Shown here: piece after piece, positions 1-6,852 of the stretch
Numbering within the stretch: the stretch's first letter is position 1
How the letters are laid out: every line of letters starts with the position of its first letter
NCBI GenBank assembly: GCA_022844545.1
Contig: JALHLN010000005.1
Location: 1-36,693 of the forward strand
DNA: 36,693 bases
Direction of reading: 5' to 3'
Source: Burkholderiales bacterium
GTDB taxonomy: Bacteria; Pseudomonadota; Gammaproteobacteria; Burkholderiales; SG8-39
Translations under genes and position numbers: made by a program
The notes under the pieces: generated by a model
Told to the model about the DNA's origin: nothing
Database searches by the model: none
The model's input: the letters and a program-made list of their open reading frames with translations, nothing else

Positions 1-71
1 ACCCGAACAAGGGGAGCAAACAGGTTGCGAATTGCCTTCATGCCGCCGTTTCGATACCTCGATCCCGCAAT

Positions 72-653
72 GTGCAATCACGCTCCTCTCTAAACCTGGA
101 AATTCAGAGCTTCCCTAAGTCGAAGGGTAGCATCCAGCATCCCAAGCACCCGTTCTGGGTGCTGCAATGCGAGGACGAGAACGGCATCGTGTCGGTAACG
201 GTTGCCGACACCGACGTCCGACGCGCCGCCCGCATTCACGTCGACAAGCTGCTGACGCTGACGGACGTGCTGGCGCGCATGCCGGCCGCGCACCTGGCGA
301 AGGTTAAGGCGTTTGCTGCGAGGTACGAATCGCGCGCTGCTGCGGCTGACCAATCTGGTGGCGAGGTTGCCGCTAGAGAACTGATCTCGGCCGATGGCGA
401 GTATTGCACCGTCTACTCGGGCTCGAAGGCGTCATTGATCCGCGCCGGCGTTGCCGACGAAGCCCAGTTTCCTACCCGCCTCGGTGGGACGAACTCGGGG
501 GGATACGCCGGGTACAAGCGCAACCCTGAGCAGCGGTGGAAGGTGCGTAGTCGGGGCCGCGACCTGTTCGATGTCTACCGCTGGCATCAGACTCGGGCTA
601 CGGAATCCGGCTTTCAACGCTTCATGCGGCAGGCGATGCTCGCATCGCAATGA
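72..653 (+). CDS. hypothetical protein of accessory element
   Basis: 193-aa ORF with GTG start; stop overlaps the next ATG (ATGA at 650-653); no family recognised. Confidence 0.55.
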   Translation: MQSRSSLNLEIQSFPKSKGSIQHPKHPFWVLQCEDENGIVSVTVADTDVRRAARIHVDKLLTLTDVLARMPAAHLAKVKAFAARYESRAAAADQSGGEVAARELISADGEYCTVYSGSKASLIRAGVADEAQFPTRLGGTNSGGYAGYKRNPEQRWKVRSRGRDLFDVYRWHQTRATESGFQRFMRQAMLASQ

Positions 654-1180
654 AGCGTCCACGGATCGTTCAGCCTCGGATTGGCACGCTATGGCGCGCC
701 GAGAGCAACGCTGCGCGCGTGGAGGAGGCGAAGTCCGCGCTTCGAAGGATTCTGTCCGATCCGTTTGGCTATGAAGCGCTTCAGGAGCTTCGGCGCGAAA
801 AGCCGCATCTGTTTCGCGGCCTTGTCGGTCGGAAGGCAAGGGATCGCGGGAGGCTCGCTGCCTGGCTTCAGAAAGGGGACGTACCAAGGGAAGTACGTGG
901 GGCTAGAGGTCGCCCGCAGAAGCCCGCCCAGGATCGTGCCTCCATCGGGCACATGCTGGCTATCGCGGAAGCGCTGAGGAAGCGGAGAGTCGCGAGGTCC
1001 ATCGCCGCTGCTCTTCGGCTCATGCTGCGCTGGCGATTCCCACGCGAGAGCGCGCGGGCGATCAACCTTGCGGCCAAGAAGTGCGGCCAGGCGATCTACG
1101 AACACCGTCGCTACCTGAAGGCTCGTGGTCTGGATAAATCGCGCAACTCGGTGTCTCGGAGAATTTCTCAGGTCACATAG
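650..1180 (+). CDS. hypothetical basic protein
   Basis: 176-aa Arg/Lys-rich ORF, 4-nt overlap with the preceding ORF. Confidence 0.55.
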   Translation: MKRPRIVQPRIGTLWRAESNAARVEEAKSALRRILSDPFGYEALQELRREKPHLFRGLVGRKARDRGRLAAWLQKGDVPREVRGARGRPQKPAQDRASIGHMLAIAEALRKRRVARSIAAALRLMLRWRFPRESARAINLAAKKCGQAIYEHRRYLKARGLDKSRNSVSRRISQVT

Positions 1181-1233
1181 TGGCTTCCCTGGGCCGCAGT
1201 GGTTCTGCGGCGAAACCCCAAGGAGGCTACGGC

Positions 1234-1437
1234 ATGAACCAGCAGTTCCTCAGACTTCCGCAGGTGCGCGAGATCGTCGGCCTGTCGCGAAGTGAGATCT
1301 ACCGTCGAGTATCCATCGGCGACTTTCCGAAACCAGTGTCGCTTGGCGCGCGAGCGGTCGGCTGGGTGTCCGGAGAAGTCCAGGCGTGGGTGAAGCAACA
1401 GATCGCCGTGCGCAATGCAGCCAGGAAGGCCGCGTGA
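1234..1437 (+). CDS. AlpA-family helix-turn-helix regulator
   Basis: MNQQFLRLPQVREIVGLSRSEIYRRVSIGDFPKPVSLGARAVGWVSGEVQAWV is a typical AlpA motif; AGGAGG RBS at 1221-1226. Confidence 0.92.
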   Translation: MNQQFLRLPQVREIVGLSRSEIYRRVSIGDFPKPVSLGARAVGWVSGEVQAWVKQQIAVRNAARKAA

Positions 1438-1446
1438 GGCGCGATC

Positions 1447-1626
1447 ATGGAGACATCGGAAGCGAAAGGCCCGGCCGCGGCTGACACCGCGGGCTCGGGG
1501 AAGGACTCACGGAACACCGGGAACAATACTGCCGCGCCGCGGACATGGCAACGGTTATCCAGCGCCCTAGTCGACGGCCGATCGCAGGTTGATCTCCGGG
1601 CTCTTCTCAAGCTGCTCGCGGAGTGA
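1447..1626 (+). CDS. small hypothetical protein (59 aa), absent from the ORF track
   Basis: ATG at 1447 gives METSEAKGPAAADTAGSGKDSRNTGNNTAAPRTWQRLSSALVDGRSQVDLRALLKLLAE; stop overlaps the next GTG (GTGA 1623-1626). Confidence 0.55.
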   Translation: METSEAKGPAAADTAGSGKDSRNTGNNTAAPRTWQRLSSALVDGRSQVDLRALLKLLAE

Positions 1627-2696
1627 CCGTGACTACGTTCACGCGCAAGAAACTGCTGCGTCACAAGGGACGGGCAGGCGGCGACGTCGAGGTGTTCGCG
1701 ATGATCCCCGACGAAGTCCTGAGGTCCGATGCCTGGAAAACGGCGCCCTACCAGGTACAAAGCCTGCTCTGCGTAGTCGCTGCACAGTACAGGGGCTACA
1801 ACAACGGTAGTTTGACCTTCACCCGCGAGACGGCGAGAGACTACGGAATGACCAATCCGTATATGCTCATTGAGTCGTTCGCGGAGCTGGAGGCGCGCGG
1901 GTTAGTTCTCAGGACGCGCCCCGGAACTAGCGAGCCACCCCGTTCAGCCATGTTCACGCTCGGTTGGCGCAAAATTGACCCACCGGACCCCGAGGATCCG
2001 CACGACGCGACCCCAACCCTCCAAGCGCCCAATGACTGGGCGCGATGGGTCGCAAAGCAGAAGGGCGCGCATTGGACGACGCCACGCCGTGATCGCAGCA
2101 AGGAAAAAGATCGTGTGCACCCGCAGTTCAAGAAGCCGACCGATGACCGCCGCTCGGCAGTCGATAGCACTTTGGCGGTGTTCCCTGGGGATACAAAGAC
2201 CGGTATCCCCGTGGATACAAGAGAAACGGCCAATGGGTATCCCCGGGGTCACTCACGAAGCGCCGAAATCTGGTATCCCCGGGGTCACTTCTCTGAGATC
2301 TCGGGTGTGGGGGGGCCGGAGAATTCAGCGCGAGTTCCGGCATCTCGTTACGCCAGCGGCGACGGCCAAGACGCCGATGCTCCGCCGTGCACCGGTTCGG
2401 CCCCAATGGTTGGCGACCTTGCCGAACGGCGCGATGAACTACTTCGCACTGGCAGGGCGCTTATCGTCGAGCATGGGTACGGGGAGCGGGCGCCCGCGCC
2501 GTTCTTCGGTCAGATGCGTCGGATTGCAGGCGGCAGCGAGGGCCACCTTCTCGTAGCGATCGCTGAGTACCTGGACCGCAAACCGGTGAACGGAAACGGG
2601 AAGCCGTTCGACGCCAAGGAGTGGATCTATCTGCGGGTTCGAGAACTCGTCGGGCGACCGGTCGTCATGGACGGCCGCCCCTTGCGGTTGCCGTGA
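1623..2696 (+). CDS. winged-helix/HTH protein, replication-initiator-like, of integrated element
   Basis: 357-aa ORF; N-terminal region (SLTFTRETARDYGMTNPYMLIESFAELEARGLVLRTRPG) looks like a wHTH; low-complexity middle; position after AlpA. Confidence 0.65.
   Translation: MTVTTFTRKKLLRHKGRAGGDVEVFAMIPDEVLRSDAWKTAPYQVQSLLCVVAAQYRGYNNGSLTFTRETARDYGMTNPYMLIESFAELEARGLVLRTRPGTSEPPRSAMFTLGWRKIDPPDPEDPHDATPTLQAPNDWARWVAKQKGAHWTTPRRDRSKEKDRVHPQFKKPTDDRRSAVDSTLAVFPGDTKTGIPVDTRETANGYPRGHSRSAEIWYPRGHFSEISGVGGPENSARVPASRYASGDGQDADAPPCTGSAPMVGDLAERRDELLRTGRALIVEHGYGERAPAPFFGQMRRIAGGSEGHLLVAIAEYLDRKPVNGNGKPFDAKEWIYLRVRELVGRPVVMDGRPLRLP
2187..2289. repeat. cluster of GGTATCCCC/GGGGATAC repeats inside the wHTH gene
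   Basis: GGGGATAC 2187-2194, GGTATCCCC 2202-2210, and two exact 18-mers GGTATCCCCGGGGTCACT at 2236-2253 and 2272-2289, 36 nt apart. Confidence 0.85.
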
Positions 2697-3199
2697 TGAA
2701 CTCGACGCAAGGCGGAGTCGCCCCCGACGAGCAGGGCCTCGTTCCACTCCTGCATCCTGGCCGCTGGCCGATGAGCGTCGGCGAACTGCATGCGCTCGCG
2801 GTGGATGCCTTCCCTGGCTCCTCAAGTCGGCCGGAACTTTGGCAGCGATTCGAGCGTGCGCGGCGGGATCTCTCCTACATCGCCCGCGAGCTGTGGGTCG
2901 GCGGTTCCTTCGTGTCGAGCAAGCTGGAACCCAAGGACATCGACCTGCTCGCGGTGCTTCGCTTGGACAGAGCGCCACCGCCTGAAGGTTCGCTCGAAGA
3001 GTTCCTCACCAACACCAGGTACATCCTCAGCGAGAAGTTCGAGCTGGACCTCGGGGTGATCTACGAAGGGGATACGCGACGCGGTGACCGGTGGTGCAAG
3101 TGGATCGAGTACGGCAAGCCGTACCTTCGAACTGAGGCTACGGCGGATCGAGGCGTCGCTGTTGTGTTGGTCGAGGACCCAGGCGGTCTTGGCGGCTAG
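2696..3199 (+). CDS. DUF6932-like nucleotidyltransferase-fold protein
   Basis: ATG 2696 overlaps the previous stop; motif WVGGSFVSSKLEPKDIDLLAV matches the NTase GS...DxD signature. Confidence 0.7.
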   Translation: MNSTQGGVAPDEQGLVPLLHPGRWPMSVGELHALAVDAFPGSSSRPELWQRFERARRDLSYIARELWVGGSFVSSKLEPKDIDLLAVLRLDRAPPPEGSLEEFLTNTRYILSEKFELDLGVIYEGDTRRGDRWCKWIEYGKPYLRTEATADRGVAVVLVEDPGGLGG

Positions 3200-3552
3200 A
3201 AACGAGTGCTGCGGTACCTACTGCGCGCGGGGTCACTCTCGCCCTGTCGCCAGGGCCGGAAGCGGAGCCTTGGCGGTCGCAACTTTGAAGCCGAAGGCAG
3301 CGGCGTATCACAGGTCAGGTGAATCGTCAGGCAGAGCACCATGGGCAACCGCTCAACGATCCAGGGATTCATGACGCCCCTGACCCGAGTTCCGGTCGGA
3401 GATCCTCGGCCCAGCACCTTCGGGGTTCGGTACAGGCCACGGCGGCGGGTGGTTCGCGCAGGACCTCGGGGGCGGTTCGGGAACATCGCTTTCCTCTTCA
3501 ACGAGTTCAGTGCAATCAGGACCGTTGCATTTGACTTTCGAGTTACGCCATT

Positions 3553-3578
3553 GGAACAGGGCCTCCGGGCCCTGTTCC
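3553..3578. repeat. perfect 11-bp inverted repeat (hairpin)
   Basis: GGAACAGGGCC-TCCG-GGCCCTGTTCC; no T-tract on either side. Confidence 0.85.
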
Positions 3579-3705
3579 GTGGTCTCAGTAAACGCCATCC
3601 ATGGGGTTCGATGCAATGACCGGGGAGAAGGCCGAGTAGGTGACCGCGTACTCTCTCACGTGAGGGAGCGGGAACGTCGGTCGGCGCCGGGGGTGGCCTC
3701 CATGC

Positions 3706-4284
3706 CTAGAACGTGCTGGCAACGACGAGGGCGACGATGAACGCCGACGTCCCGATCCAGAAGTCCAACGTCCCAGACCCGGGCAGGGCGAGCCCCAGGA
3801 GCGTGGCGCAGATGACGATGGCGAGGACCCGGAGGGCGATCGCCAACGTCGACCGACGTGGGGGTGCTGGACCCGGTCCTCGGTCGCGGCGAAGGAATCG
3901 GGGGAGGTCGCCGTCGGACCACGCAAGCGGGCTGTTGGGGCCGATGTGGCAGCCCCCGACGTACGCCTCGGGCCAGTCCGGCGTCGCATCGGGGTTCATG
4001 TCCAGCCGCCACTGCTCGATCGGCGCCCGGTCCCACGCGGCCAAGGGCCGCGGCCAGGACACCGAGGCACACAGGCCGTGCCACTGCTCGTCGGCGACTG
4101 GCTTGCGCTCTCGGAGCGCCAGTTCAAGGAGTGCTTGGTAGCTCTCGACCTGGCCTATCTGGACAGCCACGCGGAGCATGCGGCCAGCGTCCAGTGAGTC
4201 GTTCGGAAACCGCGAACAGTAGGCGCCGAACAATTCGCCGCCGGCCAGTTCGTCAATCGCGGCGTAGCCGATTCGGTCAGTCAT
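3706..4284 (-). CDS. hypothetical protein with C-terminal transmembrane helices
   Basis: 192-aa ORF; hydrophobic C-terminus (LAIALRVLAIVICATLLGLALPGSG...FWIGTSAFIVALVVASTF); overlaps upstream gene by 8 nt. Confidence 0.6.
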   Translation of the reverse strand: MTDRIGYAAIDELAGGELFGAYCSRFPNDSLDAGRMLRVAVQIGQVESYQALLELALRERKPVADEQWHGLCASVSWPRPLAAWDRAPIEQWRLDMNPDATPDWPEAYVGGCHIGPNSPLAWSDGDLPRFLRRDRGPGPAPPRRSTLAIALRVLAIVICATLLGLALPGSGTLDFWIGTSAFIVALVVASTF

Positions 4285-4636
4285 CGGTGTAAGCGGGAGT
4301 CAGCCGGTCAATCAAGTCGCGGAAGTCCTCGGCGTCGAGCACGTTCTCCTCGCTGATCAGGCGCGCGCGCATCCAGTCGGGCAAGAGCACGTTTTCCTCG
4401 ATCAGGTTGAACAGGACGTTTTCCGGGCTGGTTTCTGTGGTCAAGTTCCCGATCGGCCACAGACCGGCGTCGTAGAACTCATTCTCAGCCCAGCGTACCG
4501 CACGCATCCGGCTCTCGTGGTCCGGATAGTCGCGGCGCAGCAGGCTCCTCGCATGGTCGCAAATCCGCGACCGCGGAGTTTCCCGGTACGGCATCGAGTC
4601 TGAAGGCATCGAATGCTCGCGCTGCTCTCTGGGCAT
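4277..4636 (-). CDS. hypothetical acidic protein
   Basis: 119-aa ORF from MPREQREHSMPSD...; coupled to the downstream membrane protein. Confidence 0.55.
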   Translation of the reverse strand: MPREQREHSMPSDSMPYRETPRSRICDHARSLLRRDYPDHESRMRAVRWAENEFYDAGLWPIGNLTTETSPENVLFNLIEENVLLPDWMRARLISEENVLDAEDFRDLIDRLTPAYTDD

Positions 4637-4770
4637 CTTACCGCCGGGAGGTAGAAGTCGCGTGAGGACCACCCACGCACTGCGGTTGGGGCCCCTCATA
4701 TAGGCCGCGACACGTTGCGCGCGGGGGTCCCCCCTGGGTGGTGGGGGTGGGTGCTCAGGCGCGCGCGGCG

Positions 4771-4980
4771 CTACGCAGCTCGGCGGCCGGCGCACCGTTC
4801 GCGCCACCTCGCCCAGCCTGCTTGGAGGGCGCTCAAGGATCGCTCTCGTCCTTCGGCGGTGCGGGGTCCTGTGCTCTGCCCGCCGTGGAACCGGCATCGA
4901 CCATTGGCGAGGGCATGACATACGCAGGAACCGCCGGCGCGAGTGCGCGCGCCGCAGCGATGATCCTTTCCGCGCATCAT
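4771..4980 (-). CDS. HGGxSTGP-motif protein
   Basis: CGARTRAGGSCVCHALANGRCRFHGGQSTGPRTAEG matches the CGA(K/R)T..G..C..PA..NGRCR.HGGxSTGP(K/R)T pattern. Confidence 0.85.
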   Translation of the reverse strand: MMRGKDHRCGARTRAGGSCVCHALANGRCRFHGGQSTGPRTAEGRERSLSALQAGWARWRERCAGRRAA

Positions 4981-5303
4981 CGACTCGGCGCCACGCAACG
5001 GTCCTGCCTCGCTTCCTCGCAACCACCGACGCAGCGCGGAATTCCAATTCCGTCGACGATCGCACCCCCACCTGGGACCGAAGAACAAAGCACTCGACCA
5101 ATGCCATCTGCAACGCACTGCCCGAGGCCGCATACCACCCGGCCGATGGAGTCCTTGGCGATGCCGCCGTTCGGAGGCGCGCAGACCGGCCGGCCAATTG
5201 AATCGAAAAGGCATCCACCGAGCTGAGCAACGGATACCGACGCGAGCAATCCCGTGACTAGGGCAAAAGTGGCAATCGCCGCGACTCGTGCATTTCGTGT
5301 CAT
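4977..5303 (-). CDS. secreted Cys-rich tandem-repeat protein
   Basis: Signal peptide MTRNARVAAIATFALVTGLLASVSVA; four imperfect repeats around D(S/G)IG(R/I)xx(C) and 8 Cys; stop overlaps next ATG (ATGA). Confidence 0.75.
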   Translation of the reverse strand: MTRNARVAAIATFALVTGLLASVSVAQLGGCLFDSIGRPVCAPPNGGIAKDSIGRVVCGLGQCVADGIGRVLCSSVPGGGAIVDGIGIPRCVGGCEEARQDRCVAPSR

Positions 5304-5417
5304 CGTTGCTTCCCGCGCACGCGAGAATGCTAGGCGAAGTTCGAGTACGCTGCACTTGCACTGCGGGTCAGGCAGTTCTGAGGGCGACTGTTGAGCGAGA
5401 ATCAGGAGACACGCGAC

Positions 5418-5537
5418 ATGCGCGCCGAGGACACGGACCCGGCGCCGCCGGCCGCCGAGTGTCCAAGAATGCGTCCATCACGCGATCAACTCGAACGCCA
5501 CCGCTTGCTGCGTCAGATGGTTGCGCGTGTTCGCTAG
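5418..5537 (+). CDS. candidate 39-aa microprotein
   Basis: RBS AGGAG 5404-5408, ATG 5418: MRAEDTDPAPPAAECPRMRPSRDQLERHRLLRQMVARVR; short ORF only. Confidence 0.3.
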   Translation: MRAEDTDPAPPAAECPRMRPSRDQLERHRLLRQMVARVR

Positions 5538-5578
5538 GTTCTGCATCGGTAGCGCCGGGCGGAGCCGCCGGAGCGGTT

Positions 5579-5602
5579 AAATGTAACCGATCGGTTACAT
5601 TT
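5579..5602. promoter_or_regulatory. 24-bp perfect palindrome, TetR-type operator candidate
   Basis: AAATGTAACCGATCGGTTACATTT, immediately upstream of the AbrB-type gene. Confidence 0.65.
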
Positions 5603-5670
5603 TGCCTTGTATCGTGCCACCGGCGGATGCCGGCGCGGGTAACGAGGAAGCGAATCACGATGAACAGCAA

Positions 5671-6714
5671 GTGAAACCCGCCCGCGACCGCTGGCTCAAC
5701 CCGGCGCTGGCGCTGGTGCTGTGCGCCGCGGCCGGCGCGCTGATGCAGGCGATCCGCGCCCCGCTGCCGTGGATGATCGGCCCGCTGCTGGTGATGGCGC
5801 TGTGCAATTTCGGCGGCGCGCGCCTGCGCGCCCCGCGCCCGGCGCGGCCGGTCGGGCAGGTGATCATCGGGGTCGCGCTCGGCCTGTACTTCACGCCGCC
5901 GGTGGCGCGCGAGGTGCTGTCGTACTGGCCGTTGCTGATCGCGGCCGCGCTGCTTGCAATGCTGCTCGCCTGGGCCTGCGCCTGGCTGCTGGCGGCCGCG
6001 GGCGGGGTGGATCGCGTCACTGCGTTCTTCGCCAGCGTGCCCGGGGGTGCCACCGAGATGGCCGTGCTGAGCGAGCGCTACGGCGCACGCGTGGACCGTG
6101 TCGCCCTGGCGCAGAGCCTGCGCATCCTCACTGTGGTGGTGGTGGTCCCGTTTGCGCTGGTCTGGTCGGGGGCGCGTGGGGAGGACAGCTACCTGCCAGG
6201 AGCCGCCATAGCGTTCGACGGCGGCGGCCTCGCTGCGCTGCTCGCGATCGCGGCCGCCGCGGGCGGCCTGCTGGCGCTTGCACGCCTGCCCAACGCAATG
6301 ATGTTCGGGCCGCTCCTCGCCACCATCGCCCTTACGATCGCCGAGCTGAATCTGTCCTCGGTCCCGGGATGGCTCTCGGGGCTGGGGCAGCTGTTGCTCG
6401 GCTGCGCGCTCGGTTCGCGCTTTGAGCGCGCCTATCTCTCCAGCATGGCCCGCTACGTCGCCGCGGTGTTCGCGAGCATCCTCTTCGCCATCGCGCTGGC
6501 CGCGGCAAGCGCCTTCGTGCTGGCGTGGCTGTCGGGCCTGCCGGTGGCCACGCTGGTGCTCGCTACGGCGCCCGGCGGCATCGCCGAGATGTGCATCATG
6601 GCCAAGGTGCTGCAACTGGGGGTGCCCTTGGTGACTGCCGCGCACGTCACCCGGGTGATCGTGCTCATCACCACCACCGCGCCGGTATTCCGCCTCATGC
6701 GACGCTTCCTGTGA
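5671..6714 (+). CDS. AbrB-family (duplicated domain) inner-membrane protein
   Basis: Polytopic protein with LPWMIGPLLVMALCNFGGARLR and VPGGATEMAVLS / APGGIAEMCIMAK repeats typical of AbrB-duplication membrane proteins; GTG start chosen, upstream TTG at 5602 possible. Confidence 0.85.
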   Translation: MKPARDRWLNPALALVLCAAAGALMQAIRAPLPWMIGPLLVMALCNFGGARLRAPRPARPVGQVIIGVALGLYFTPPVAREVLSYWPLLIAAALLAMLLAWACAWLLAAAGGVDRVTAFFASVPGGATEMAVLSERYGARVDRVALAQSLRILTVVVVVPFALVWSGARGEDSYLPGAAIAFDGGGLAALLAIAAAAGGLLALARLPNAMMFGPLLATIALTIAELNLSSVPGWLSGLGQLLLGCALGSRFERAYLSSMARYVAAVFASILFAIALAAASAFVLAWLSGLPVATLVLATAPGGIAEMCIMAKVLQLGVPLVTAAHVTRVIVLITTTAPVFRLMRRFL

Positions 6715-6806
6715 GAGTGCATCCCGTTGTCGCAAAAGGGAAATACCGTTGCGCACCGGTCGCAGTCCGAGCGCGGTAAAATCCACCCCCCCACATCAAA
6801 CCCGAT

Positions 6807-6838
6807 CGGCCCGGGACTTCCCAGGGCCGTTTTGTTTT
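6807..6838 (+). terminator. intrinsic terminator-like hairpin with T-tract
   Basis: CGGCCC(GGGACTTCCCA)GGGCCG followed by TTTTGTTTT. Confidence 0.65.
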
Positions 6839-6852
6839 CAGGAGCCGCCGCG

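Noticed and set aside
3341-3619. 92-aa plus-strand ORF over the hairpin region, and the overlapping minus ORF 3353-3616
   Set aside because: Neither shows a recognisable domain or RBS; the hairpin lies inside both, so the region is treated as probably non-coding.
3651-3668. CTCTCTCACGTGAGGGAG near-palindrome considered as a third parS
   Set aside because: Contains CACGTG but lacks the flanking GTTt/aAAC of parS; not supported.
4336-4430. Short repeats giving ENVL three times in the acidic hypothetical protein
   Set aside because: Copies are short and diverged; no clear array or period.
1-5600. Search for integrase, tRNA att site or IS ends to bound the accessory block
   Set aside because: None found in the window; boundaries and mobility cannot be claimed from this sequence alone.
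5368-6786. 472-aa minus-strand ORF
   Set aside because: Antisense to the AbrB-type membrane gene; low-complexity Arg/Gln/His composition.
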